Origin: an uncultured Polaribacter sp.
GTDB taxonomy: Bacteria; Bacteroidota; Bacteroidia; Flavobacteriales; Flavobacteriaceae
Direction: 5' to 3'
DNA length: 64,000 nt
Assembly: GCA_943788045.1 (NCBI GenBank)
Contig: CALSOT010000006.1
Location: 868,001-932,000, forward strand
How positions within the stretch are numbered: the stretch's first letter is position 1; each line of letters begins with the position of its first letter. Below are positions 18,302 through 26,126 of this stretch, in pieces. The position numbers and the translations under genes were made by a program. Under the pieces are notes generated by a model that was not told where the DNA came from, searched no databases, and was given only the letters and a program-made list of their open reading frames with translations.

Positions 18302-18774
18302 TGAGTGAATTCAGTCATTTAAACGAAAAAAATAATCCTAAAATGGTAAATGTTTCTGATAAGAAAATTACCAAAAGAACTGCAATTGCAAAAGCAACGA
18401 TGTTTTTAGGAAAAGAAGTAATTACTCGTTTTACAAGTGATGAGTTAATTACCAAAAAAGGGCCTGTTTTTCAAACGGCAATTATTGCAGGGATTCAAGG
18501 TGTAAAAAAGACTTCAGAACTAATACCTATGTGTCACCCTTTATTAATTAATGGAGTTGATATTGATATTAATATTATAGATTCTACAAATATTGAAGTT
18601 TTTTGTGAGGTTACAATTACAGGAAAAACGGGGGTAGAAATGGAAGCTTTAACGGGCGCAAATATTACTTGTTTAACTATTTATGATATGTGTAAAAGCA
18701 TCAGTCAAGAGATGGTTATTAAAGAAGTGAAATTGTTAGTTAAAACTGGTGGAAAATCTGATATTAATAATTAA
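18301..18774 (+). CDS. moaC: Cyclic pyranopterin monophosphate synthase MoaC
   Basis: Works after MoaA to close the cyclic pyranopterin phosphate ring. The 157 residues include MVNVSDKKITKRTAIA at residues 15-30, the active-site block LIPMCHPLLING near residues 75-86, and KTGVEMEALTGA near residues 111-122, all family signatures. The start overlaps the moeA stop. Confidence 0.97.
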   Translation: MSEFSHLNEKNNPKMVNVSDKKITKRTAIAKATMFLGKEVITRFTSDELITKKGPVFQTAIIAGIQGVKKTSELIPMCHPLLINGVDIDINIIDSTNIEVFCEVTITGKTGVEMEALTGANITCLTIYDMCKSISQEMVIKEVKLLVKTGGKSDINN

Positions 18775-18834
18775 TAATTGTCTTCTTAAAATCATTTAAG
18801 AGGTTTTGAGTAGTCTTCGACTAAGGTTGAATGG

Positions 18835-19965
18835 ATGTTAAAAAGAAATAGAGTTTTGAAAAAACATAAAAAGCATACAAATTTAGAAAGAAGAGATAAT
18901 GATAATTTTGCTCCGAATGAAATTGCAATTCTTGGCACAAATTGCGGCATTATTTCTAACTTAGTACATGAAATTTCTGAGAAATTATCAAACTATAAAT
19001 TGGCTTATTTCGATGCTTCTCACGCAAAAGATGTTGCTCAAAATAGATTGTCCGAATATACTTTTCATCATCAAGGAAATTTACAGATAACAACATCAGG
19101 AAACATAAATAAATTTGAACAACGTTTGCAATTTGCGCAGTTTGATTATGTTTTTATCAATGGTAACCATTATCAAGGAGCAAAACAAATATTGATTTTA
19201 GATGAAGAAAAAGAAGCTTCAGTTTTAAAAAGATTAGAACAGTTAGATCGCATTCAATTTGTAATAAAGCTAAAAAAGGATACAGAATACTTTTCATTTC
19301 TTGAAGAAAAATATCCACAGATAAAAAATATTATTTGCTACACAATTGATGAGGTGGATAAGATTTCGAATCATATAAATAATTTAATTCAAGAAAAAAT
19401 TGCTGCTGTCAAAGGGCTAGTTTTGGTTGGTGGTCAGAGTACAAGAATGGGTCAGGATAAATCGAATTTAGATTATTTTGGAAAACCTCAAAAAATAGTT
19501 GCAAAACAATTGTTAGAGAGCAATAATTTAGAGACATTTTATTCAGTTCAAAATGCATCAGAATACGATGATGAAATTCATGATAAATTTTTGAATTTAG
19601 GTCCATTTGGAGGCATTTGTTCTGCTTTTCAAAAAGATCCAAATGCTGCTTGGTTTGTATTGGCAACAGACGTTCCTTTTGTAAATGACCAGATTATTAA
19701 GTTGTTGTTAAATCAAAGAAATCCTGGTAAAATTGCAACAGCGATTAAAGGAAAAGGTAAAGATTTTCCAGAGCCTTTAATTACTATTTATGAGCCAAAA
19801 GCTTATCCTATTTTATTACAGTATTTGGCACAAGGTTATTCTTGTCCTAGAAAAGCATTAATTAATTCTGAAGTCGAAATTGTTGAAGTTGATGATGATT
19901 TTATAAGAAATGTAAATACTCCTGTAGATTTTACCAATGCGAAAAATGAAATAAATAAGTCGTAA
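18835..19965 (+). CDS. mobA: Molybdenum cofactor guanylyltransferase MobA with an N-terminal MobB-like domain
   Basis: A 376-residue two-part protein. Residues of about 190-376 are a MobA-type nucleotidyltransferase with VLVGGQSTRMGQDKS (196-210) and LATDVPFV, expected to attach GMP to the molybdenum cofactor. Residues 28-185 resemble MobB in layout, but the P-loop position reads LGTNCGII (33-40) instead of a GKT/S Walker A, so GTP binding by this half is doubtful. The first 25 residues are strongly basic. An ATG at 18835 is the only reasonable start. It closes the moaA-moeA-moaC run after a 60-base gap. No moaD, moaE or moeB is present in the window. Confidence 0.85.
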   Translation: MLKRNRVLKKHKKHTNLERRDNDNFAPNEIAILGTNCGIISNLVHEISEKLSNYKLAYFDASHAKDVAQNRLSEYTFHHQGNLQITTSGNINKFEQRLQFAQFDYVFINGNHYQGAKQILILDEEKEASVLKRLEQLDRIQFVIKLKKDTEYFSFLEEKYPQIKNIICYTIDEVDKISNHINNLIQEKIAAVKGLVLVGGQSTRMGQDKSNLDYFGKPQKIVAKQLLESNNLETFYSVQNASEYDDEIHDKFLNLGPFGGICSAFQKDPNAAWFVLATDVPFVNDQIIKLLLNQRNPGKIATAIKGKGKDFPEPLITIYEPKAYPILLQYLAQGYSCPRKALINSEVEIVEVDDDFIRNVNTPVDFTNAKNEINKS

Positions 19966-20208
19966 ATTAGATGTATTTAAGAGAAAATTATGAAGACTTA
20001 ATTTTTAAAGAGAACGACATATTTTTTTGGAATACTTTTTGTTAATTTTAAAACAGGAATTTTTACCAAAGAATTTGTTTTAGGTTTTTAGGAAAACAAT
20101 ACATTTAAAAATAAAAAAGTTCACTACAAATAAGGTATATTCTTTTCAATTTAATGAATACTGAGATTTGGATGACTTATTAAAAGTGAAAGTAAAAAGC
20201 GACTAAGT

Positions 20209-21702
20209 TTGAGCAGTATTAAAAAGATTTCTTTAAGAATACGTATTTTTTTATCAATGATTTTGTTGGTGTTATTAGCATCAATATTAATATTGGTGGT
20301 AACTGTTTATCAATACGATGAGCAAACAAAAGATTATAATATTCAACGTTTTGAGCGTAAAGAGGCGACTACAAAACAAACTATTGAATTAGAATTAAAA
20401 AATAAGACTACTTACTCTGTAAATACTAAAAATTTACCTAAAATATTTCAAGAACGAATTTTTGAAATTTCATCAATCAATAAGATGAATATTTCTATGT
20501 ATGACTTAAAAGGTAATTTACTAAAATCTTCTATTGCAAGTGCGTTCGAAAAGATTGATCGTAAACCAATTCGAGATAATCTTTTATATGAATTAGCTCA
20601 AAATTCTAATCATAAAATATTTAAAGCAAGAGTAGAAAATGGAATTGGTTATCAATCATCATTTTCCTTTATCCATGATACTAAGTTTAAGAGAATCGGG
20701 ATATTAGAATTACAATTTACTCAAGATAACTCGGAAATAGAAAATGAGTTGAAAGAGTTTATATTGAGGTTGGGATTGGTATACATTTTAATGTTTTTAA
20801 TAGCAATAGCGCTCGCATATTTTTTATCAAGTTATATAACGAGATCGATAAAAACCATTTCGGATAAAATAGAGCAAACTCGTTTAAATAAAAGAAATGA
20901 AAAAATTATTTTAAATAAGGCAAGTGGAGAGATTGATGTTTTAGTGGAAGCGTATAATAACATGATTGATGAATTGGGAGAAAGTGCAGCTAAACTTGCA
21001 AGAAGTGAGCGCGAACAGGCATGGAGAGAAATGGCAAAACAAGTTGCTCACGAAATAAAAAACCCGTTGACACCGATGAGATTAACTGTTCAGAGTTTTG
21101 AACGAAGATTTGATCCTTTAGATGAAAAAGCAAAAGAAAAATTAAAAGAGTATAGTCAAACTTTAATTCAGCAAATAGATGTAATGAGTTCTATAGCCTC
21201 CGCTTTTTCTGATTTTGCTAAAATGCCTACTCAAAAGAAAGAACAAATAGAAATAATTAGTGTTGTAAAGTTTGCTCTTGATGTTTTTACAGAAGAATAC
21301 ATAAAGTATTGCCCTAAAGAAACTGAATTATATGCTAATTTAGATAAAACACAGTTAATTAGAATTATAACTAATTTGGTTAAAAATGCAATTCAAGCAA
21401 TAGATAAAGTAGAAAACCCTTTAATAGAAGTAACTGTTTTATCAGAAAATAATAGTTTAAAAATTACCGTTTCTGATAATGGAAAAGGAATTTCAGATGA
21501 TGTAAAAGATTTAATTTTTGAACCAAAATTTACTACGAAAACAAGCGGAATGGGATTGGGCTTAGCAATGATAAAAAATATAATTGAAGCTTATGACGGC
21601 GTTATTTCTTTTACCTCGAAAGAAGAGGTAGGGAACTGTTTTTACGGTGATTTTACCGAAAACGTAAATAACCTTAATATTCTTATGAAAATAGGAGTTT
21701 AA
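20209..21702 (+). CDS. NtrY-like sensor histidine kinase, 3' end frameshifted as read
   Basis: Membrane-bound kinase with two transmembrane helices (residues of about 11-33 and 185-207), a periplasmic sensor region between them, a HAMP region near 207-260, an H-box with His281 in HEIKNPLTPMR and a HATPase domain with DNGKGISDD and GMGLGLAMIKNI. The start is a TTG and alternatives were not better. The last 22 residues as read are not family-like. Removing one A at 21634-21635 gives GTVFTVILPKT and a stop at 21667, the expected end, so the true gene is probably 20209-21667. No response regulator is adjacent. Confidence 0.85.
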   Translation: MSSIKKISLRIRIFLSMILLVLLASILILVVTVYQYDEQTKDYNIQRFERKEATTKQTIELELKNKTTYSVNTKNLPKIFQERIFEISSINKMNISMYDLKGNLLKSSIASAFEKIDRKPIRDNLLYELAQNSNHKIFKARVENGIGYQSSFSFIHDTKFKRIGILELQFTQDNSEIENELKEFILRLGLVYILMFLIAIALAYFLSSYITRSIKTISDKIEQTRLNKRNEKIILNKASGEIDVLVEAYNNMIDELGESAAKLARSEREQAWREMAKQVAHEIKNPLTPMRLTVQSFERRFDPLDEKAKEKLKEYSQTLIQQIDVMSSIASAFSDFAKMPTQKKEQIEIISVVKFALDVFTEEYIKYCPKETELYANLDKTQLIRIITNLVKNAIQAIDKVENPLIEVTVLSENNSLKITVSDNGKGISDDVKDLIFEPKFTTKTSGMGLGLAMIKNIIEAYDGVISFTSKEEVGNCFYGDFTENVNNLNILMKIGV

Positions 21703-21717
21703 AAAATATATTAAAAA

Positions 21718-22497
21718 ATGAATTTCGAAAATATTTTAGTTGACAAAAATGATAGTTTAGCTCAAATAACTATTAACAGACCAAAAAAATTAAATGCACT
21801 TAATAAAGCAACTATTAACGAGTTAAATTTAGCTTTTGAAGCGTTAGAAGATGATAACAGTATAAGAGTCATAATATTAACAGGAAGTGGTGAAAAAGCG
21901 TTTGTTGCCGGAGCAGATATCTCTGAATTTGCTCATTTTTCTGTTGATGAAGGACGAAGCTTAGCAAAATCTGGACAAGAAATGTTGTTTGATTATGTAG
22001 AAAATTTATCGACACCAGTCATTGCAGCTTTAAATGGTTTTGCGTTAGGAGGCGGTTTAGAGTTAGCAATGTGTTGTCATTTTAGAATTGCTTCCGATAA
22101 TGCAAAAATGGGGTTGCCAGAAGTTTCTTTGGGAGTTATTCCTGGTTATGGAGGCACACAGCGTTTACCACAACTAGTAGGTAAAGGAAAAGCAATGGAA
22201 ATGATTATGACCGCAGGTATGATTTCTGCAGAAGAATCTAAAGAATGTGGTTTAATTAATCAGGTAACTACACAAGAAGAATTGTTGCCATTGGCAAACA
22301 AAATTGCAAGCAAAATTGCCAGAAACTCATCTGTAGCTATTAGTGCAGCGATAAGAGCAATTAATGCAAATTTTGAGTATGGTGTAAATGGTTTTGATGT
22401 GGAAATTGAAGAATTTGGAGAATGTTTTGGGACAAAAGATTTTAGTGAAGGTACAACTGCTTTCTTAAATAAAACAAAGCCTAGTTTTAAAAATTAA
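21718..22497 (+). CDS. Enoyl-CoA hydratase/isomerase family protein
   Basis: Crotonase-fold enzyme, probably hydrating enoyl-CoA in fatty-acid or butanoate-type metabolism. The 259 residues carry the oxyanion-hole elements AGADISEF (residues 65-72) and ALNGFALGGGLELAMC (residues 104-119), and PEVSLGVIPGYGGTQRLPQLVG holds the second catalytic glutamate. The length is typical of the short-chain enzyme. It follows the histidine kinase by about 50 bases once the frameshift is corrected, an adjacency I remember from related genomes. Confidence 0.92.
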   Translation: MNFENILVDKNDSLAQITINRPKKLNALNKATINELNLAFEALEDDNSIRVIILTGSGEKAFVAGADISEFAHFSVDEGRSLAKSGQEMLFDYVENLSTPVIAALNGFALGGGLELAMCCHFRIASDNAKMGLPEVSLGVIPGYGGTQRLPQLVGKGKAMEMIMTAGMISAEESKECGLINQVTTQEELLPLANKIASKIARNSSVAISAAIRAINANFEYGVNGFDVEIEEFGECFGTKDFSEGTTAFLNKTKPSFKN

Positions 22498-22505
22498 TAT
22501 AAATA

Positions 22506-22533
22506 AAAAGTGAGTCCTTTTGGACTCACTTTT
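22506..22533. terminator. Bidirectional Rho-independent terminator
   Basis: AAAAGTGAGTCC and GGACTCACTTTT form a perfect 12-bp stem around a TTTT loop, between the convergent enoyl-CoA hydratase and the downstream minus-strand gene. Confidence 0.92.
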
Positions 22534-22578
22534 GTTATTGAACCATACTTATGTTTCAATAGAACAATTAACTTAATT

Positions 22579-23160
22579 TTATAGTGTAAAATCTTTTACA
22601 AAATATCTATCTTTAGTGTCAATGATAACTTTATAATTACCAGTTTCATTTTCAGACAATTTGTAAATTCTTTTTAAATACTTTTTATCCTTTAACGTTT
22701 CAGAAAAAATAGCGGTTTCTTTATAATAAATAGTAACCTTAATAGATTCTGGGTTAAAGGCTAGTTTAGAGATGTAAAGTAAATTATTTTTAGTTCTAAT
22801 TACTGGTTTAAACTCTGTTTCATTTTTATTATTTAAAAAAGTAACTAAACCATTTTTAACGTTAAACTTTTTAGTAATAATTTTAAAATCTTTATTTAGT
22901 TCAGCTGAATAAATACCGTCTTCTAATGCAGAAAAATCAAATATTTTAGAATAGTTTCCAGAATTTTTAATTTTATTATTGTAGAGTTCAAAACCTTGTT
23001 CATCTCTAATGCTTAAAATTTGTCCTTTCTTAACGTTATTAAAGACTAATTTAACGGTTTTTTTAGCTTTGCTATCGATTGTTTTTTTGTCTTCGTTAGC
23101 ATAACCGATTAATGTAGCTAAAATGAATGTTGCTAGTGTAATTTTTTTTATTGTTTTCAT
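22579..23160 (-). CDS. Secreted hypothetical protein, T9SS-era beta-sandwich type
   Basis: A 193-residue exported protein with a signal peptide (residues of about 1-21, ending after GYANE-type sequence). The body shows repeated beta-strand patterns and phrases such as GQILSIRDEQGFELYNN and SALEDGIYSAELN. These recall the 'internal sorting' or T9SS CTD-like beta-sandwich domains used by Flavobacteriia, although no canonical C-terminal signal is evident. No function can be assigned. It is preceded on its strand by a TAAATTTG -7 box at 23181-23188 and a perfect 11-bp inverted repeat. Confidence 0.65.
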   Translation of the reverse strand: MKTIKKITLATFILATLIGYANEDKKTIDSKAKKTVKLVFNNVKKGQILSIRDEQGFELYNNKIKNSGNYSKIFDFSALEDGIYSAELNKDFKIITKKFNVKNGLVTFLNNKNETEFKPVIRTKNNLLYISKLAFNPESIKVTIYYKETAIFSETLKDKKYLKRIYKLSENETGNYKVIIDTKDRYFVKDFTL

Positions 23161-23180
23161 AATATTAAATAATTATACTG

Positions 23181-23221
23181 CAAATTTATGACAGGAATTT
23201 TGATGTGAAAACATCAAAATT
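23181..23221 (-). promoter_or_regulatory. Promoter with a perfect inverted repeat upstream of 22579-23160
   Basis: On the minus strand TAAATTTG (23181-23188) matches the -7 consensus. Immediately upstream, 23196-23221 is an 11-bp perfect inverted repeat AATTTTGATGT / ACATCAAAATT around GAAA. Its position in the -7/-33 spacer suggests an operator, although a hairpin with a GNRA loop is possible on the + strand. Confidence 0.5.
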
Positions 23222-23263
23222 GGCATATTTGTATTCTAAATTATCAACTATATAGGTATTAAA

Positions 23264-23295
23264 TTAATGTTAAGTTAATATAGTATATAACTTTG
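23264..23295 (+). promoter_or_regulatory. Promoter of the AraC gene with direct repeats in the -33 region
   Basis: TAACTTTG (23288-23295) fits the -7 consensus. Instead of a TTG, the -33 area holds TTAATG (23264-23269) and TTAATA (23275-23280), an 11-bp-period direct repeat typical of activator sites. Confidence 0.4.
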
Positions 23296-23356
23296 TTAAT
23301 TCTATATATTTTTTTATCTTTTAGTATTGTAAATTTGATTTAATTTATAAAATATT

Positions 23357-24226
23357 ATGAATGTTAAACCAACTTTAGAAAAAATTAGTCCAAATTTTGG
23401 TAGTTCTATACTTGTAAAAAAACATACTGAGTTTTTAAAACAGATAAAAGCTTTTTGGCATTTTCACCCAGAAATTGAGTTGGTCTATGTAAACAAAGGA
23501 AAGGGTAAAAGACATATTGGTAATCACTTGTCTTACTTTAATAATAGTCAGCTATTATTAATAGGCTCTAATTTACCTCATAATGGTTTTACAGATAGGC
23601 TTACAACAAATGGTTCAGAAACATTAGTACAATTTAAGCCCGATTTTCTGGGAGAAGTTTTTTTTGAAGTACCAGAAATGAAACCGATTAGTATTTTATT
23701 TGAAAAAGCGAAAAAAGGAATTTTATTTGGGGTAAAAACGAAAGAGAAATTAGGACCTAAAATTGAGAAGTTATCTGAGAAAAAAGGTTTTAAGCAGATT
23801 TTAATTTTGTTAGAAATATTGCACACACTCTCTAAATCTAAAGATTATACAATTTTAAATGCAGATGGTTTTGCTTTTGAAACACAGCCACAAGATAGTA
23901 GTAAAATAGATATTATTTTTAAACATATTAACGAGAACTTTAATAAACACATTAGTTTAGATGAAATGTCAGGTTTAGTTAGTATGACGGTTCCGGCATT
24001 TTGTAGGTTTTTTAAAAAAACAACAGGTAAAACATTTACGAAATTAGTAAATGAATACAGGGTTGTGCATGCCACGAAATTGCTATCAGAAAGTCAAACA
24101 AGTATTACAGATATTTGTTATGAATGTGGTTTTAATAATTTTTCTCATTTTAATAAACTATTTAAAGAGTTTACAGGAAAATCGGCATCAAAATATAGAA
24201 ATGAAATGATGAATTTAATTCAATAA
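23357..24226 (+). CDS. AraC-family transcriptional regulator
   Basis: A 289-residue DNA-binding regulator. The N-terminal cupin-like sensor (FWHFHPEIELVYVNKGKGKRHIG, residues of about 34-57) is followed by a double helix-turn-helix at residues of about 187-285, with the family signature ITDICYECGFNNFSHFNKLFKEFTG near residues 252-276. The sensor type usually detects sugars or small metabolites, but no transport or catabolic genes are adjacent to name a ligand. It is followed by a 57-residue gene on the same strand nine bases later. Confidence 0.9.
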   Translation: MNVKPTLEKISPNFGSSILVKKHTEFLKQIKAFWHFHPEIELVYVNKGKGKRHIGNHLSYFNNSQLLLIGSNLPHNGFTDRLTTNGSETLVQFKPDFLGEVFFEVPEMKPISILFEKAKKGILFGVKTKEKLGPKIEKLSEKKGFKQILILLEILHTLSKSKDYTILNADGFAFETQPQDSSKIDIIFKHINENFNKHISLDEMSGLVSMTVPAFCRFFKKTTGKTFTKLVNEYRVVHATKLLSESQTSITDICYECGFNNFSHFNKLFKEFTGKSASKYRNEMMNLIQ

Positions 24227-24235
24227 GTAAATAGT

Positions 24236-24409
24236 ATGCATGTTAAAATAGACAAAGCAATTGAATATTACACCTTTAAAAGCAACGAATTATTAACGTT
24301 TGTAAATTCTAATCAAAACCTAACCATCGATAAAATTATTGAATGTGGAGAAGAATTAGCAATTTTAGAAAACAAAATTACTGCTTTAGAGGTAGCAAAA
24401 GAGAATTAA
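24236..24409 (+). CDS. Small conserved-looking hypothetical protein (57 aa)
   Basis: An ORF of 57 codons plus stop, starting at ATG nine bases after the AraC stop. The sequence begins MHVKIDKAIEYYTFKSNELL and contains IIECGEELAILENKITALE, an amphipathic, coiled-coil-like helix. Codon use is like the neighbours, and the stop abuts the last base of the convergent HD-domain gene exactly. This packing and the composition argue for a real gene, probably cotranscribed with the AraC regulator. The function is unknown. Confidence 0.55.
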   Translation: MHVKIDKAIEYYTFKSNELLTFVNSNQNLTIDKIIECGEELAILENKITALEVAKEN

Positions 24410-25069
24410 TTACTTAATTCCATTCCATTCACTATAGAATTGATTTAAATATTCTACCATAAAATTATGTCTACTGAGGGCAATTTTTTTACCAGTAAGA
24501 GTATTCATTTTATCTTTTAATAAGAGTAGTTTTTCATAAAAGTGATTGATAGTTGGTGCATTAGAATTTTTATATTCTTCTTTAGACATCTTTAAATTTG
24601 GAGAGATTTCAGGATTATAAAGAGCTCTGTGTTTAAATCCACCGTAATTAAAACATCTTGCAATACCAATAGCACCAATTGCATCTAATCGATCAGCGTC
24701 TTGAACTACCTGTAATTCTTTAGAGGTAAATTCTTTTCCATTTTTATCAAAAGAATTTTTGAAAGAAATATATTTTATAATATTAATAACATGATTAATA
24801 ACTCCTTTATCAACATTTTGTTTTTCTAAAAAATTCTGCGCTTTTTTTGGTCCTATAGTTTCATCACCATTAAAAAATTTTGGATCAGCAATATCATGTA
24901 ATAGCGCAGCTAAAGAAACCACAAAAGTATTTACCTTTTCTTCTTTAGAAATTAATAATGTGTTTTTATAAACACGCTCTACATGAAACCAATCATGACC
25001 GCCTTCGGCATTTTTAAGTTCCTCTTTTACAAAAACAATGGTATTAGATATTATCTTCTCTTGATTCAT
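24410..25069 (-). CDS. HD-domain phosphohydrolase
   Basis: A 219-residue metal-dependent phosphohydrolase of the HD superfamily. Conserved metal ligands appear as HDWFHVERV (residues 20-28), LLHDIADPKF (residues 51-60) and VQDADRLDAIG (residues 124-134). The family includes small-molecule phosphatases and nucleotidases, and the substrate is unknown. It overlaps the upstream small membrane-protein gene by 26 bases, so the two are translationally linked. Confidence 0.88.
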   Translation of the reverse strand: MNQEKIISNTIVFVKEELKNAEGGHDWFHVERVYKNTLLISKEEKVNTFVVSLAALLHDIADPKFFNGDETIGPKKAQNFLEKQNVDKGVINHVINIIKYISFKNSFDKNGKEFTSKELQVVQDADRLDAIGAIGIARCFNYGGFKHRALYNPEISPNLKMSKEEYKNSNAPTINHFYEKLLLLKDKMNTLTGKKIALSRHNFMVEYLNQFYSEWNGIK

Positions 25070-25310
25070 GTTGTTTTCTTGAAGCGAGTTCTTTTTTAAT
25101 ATTTTTTAATTCAAAATACATAAAAAGACCCATTGGAATAAAAAATAATGGTAAAAAGGTGTGAAAAGAAATCCCTTTTGCAAGGGTTGAAAAAATAGCA
25201 AAAACAATCATTAAAAAAATAACAATTCCTTTAAATATTAGTAAATTTTGTTGTGTTTTTAATTTCTTTTTTAATTCTACTTTAGTGTAAGTCGATAATA
25301 CTGATGGCAT
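25044..25310 (-). CDS. Small two-helix membrane protein
   Basis: An 88-residue protein with two hydrophobic helices (residues of about 26-45 and 50-67) and charged ends. The N-terminus, with VELKKKLKTQQNLL, looks like a short coiled-coil. I recognise the shape from small flavobacterial membrane proteins but not a function. Its 3' end overlaps the HD-domain gene start by 26 bases, and both are read toward lower coordinates. Confidence 0.65.
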   Translation of the reverse strand: MPSVLSTYTKVELKKKLKTQQNLLIFKGIVIFLMIVFAIFSTLAKGISFHTFLPLFFIPMGLFMYFELKNIKKELASRKQHESREDNI

Positions 25311-25332
25311 ATTGTTTTTTGTATAAAAATAA

Positions 25333-25360
25333 AAAATCCATTCAATTTAGAATGGATTTT
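25333..25360 (-). terminator. Rho-independent terminator after the bacilliredoxin gene
   Basis: AAAATCCATTC and GAATGGATTTT form an 11-bp stem. On the minus strand it is followed by a T-rich run. It lies downstream of the gene ending at 25393. Confidence 0.85.
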
Positions 25361-25392
25361 AAAGTTCTTTCTTTTAAAGAGGAGTTCTTGTA

Positions 25393-25803
25393 CTAGCAAA
25401 ACTCGTCGTAAGCTTGTGCTAAATTCTGTGCAATCATTTGTGCAGATCTACCTTCAATATGATGACGCTCTAGCATATGCACTAAACTACCATCTTTAAA
25501 CAATGCAATTGCTGGTGAAGAAGCCGGAAAAGGAATCATAAACTCACGTGCTTTTTGTGTAGATTCTTTTTCTACACCTGCAAAAACAGTTGTTAAGTTT
25601 GTAGGTGTTTTTTCAGCGGCTAAAGATGCCACAGCTCCTGGTCTTGCAGTACCAGCCGCACAGCCACAAACAGAGTTTACTACAACTAACGTTGTCCCTT
25701 TTTTAGACATTGCGTTTTCAACGTCTTCACTTGTATATAATGCTTCAAAACCAGCGTTAATTAACTCTTCACGCATTGGTTTTACTAATTCTTCTGGATA
25801 CAT
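25393..25803 (-). CDS. Bacilliredoxin BrxA/BrxB family (YphP-like)
   Basis: A 136-residue thioredoxin-fold protein of the YphP/YqiW family, which removes bacillithiol or similar mixed disulfides in Firmicutes. The active-site motif is CGC (VNSVCGCAAGTARPG, near residues 42-56). The C-terminal HHIEGRSAQMIAQNL is also typical. Related proteins are widespread in Bacteroidetes. Which low-molecular-weight thiol is used here cannot be read from the window. Confidence 0.92.
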   Translation of the reverse strand: MYPEELVKPMREELINAGFEALYTSEDVENAMSKKGTTLVVVNSVCGCAAGTARPGAVASLAAEKTPTNLTTVFAGVEKESTQKAREFMIPFPASSPAIALFKDGSLVHMLERHHIEGRSAQMIAQNLAQAYDEFC

Positions 25804-26126
25804 ATTTTCTAAATTTAAAATGCAAATATAGGTATTTGTTTGTCAAAACTCAACATACTTAAAAGTGGTGTTTTCAATAGAAATATCAATAAAATTGATA
25901 CTAATTACATTTTTCTTTTTGGGCATGTCCATTTTTAAATAAAAGTTACGTTTCACTGCACTTTTATTCAAAAATCGTCAGGCTTTTCGCACTCGCTTTT
26001 TTTGTGAAAAACAAAAAAGAGCTCAAACAAATGCTTCAATCCTTCATGCAAAATTAGAGCATCTAAAAAAAAATCAAGATTTTAACAATGTAACTTTGTA
26101 AGTTTGCAACTTTAAAAATAGAGAAA
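25804..26126. other. Intergenic stretch with a probable dispersed repeat
   Basis: This 323-base gap holds no ORF. Bases of about 25921-26060 read GGGCATGTCC, then a region containing GTCAGGCTTTTCGCACTCGC, an A/T hairpin (25996-26019, CTTTTTTTGT/ACAAAAAAG around GAAAA) and CTTCAATCCTTCATGC. The order of these blocks resembles intergenic repeats I remember from flavobacterial genomes. No other copy is in this window. Confidence 0.4.

Noticed and set aside
19971..20045. A 24-codon ORF upstream of the NtrY-like kinase
   Set aside because: Codons are A/T-biased, there is no hairpin behind it, no amino-acid run and no similarity that I can see. The gap holds nothing supportable.
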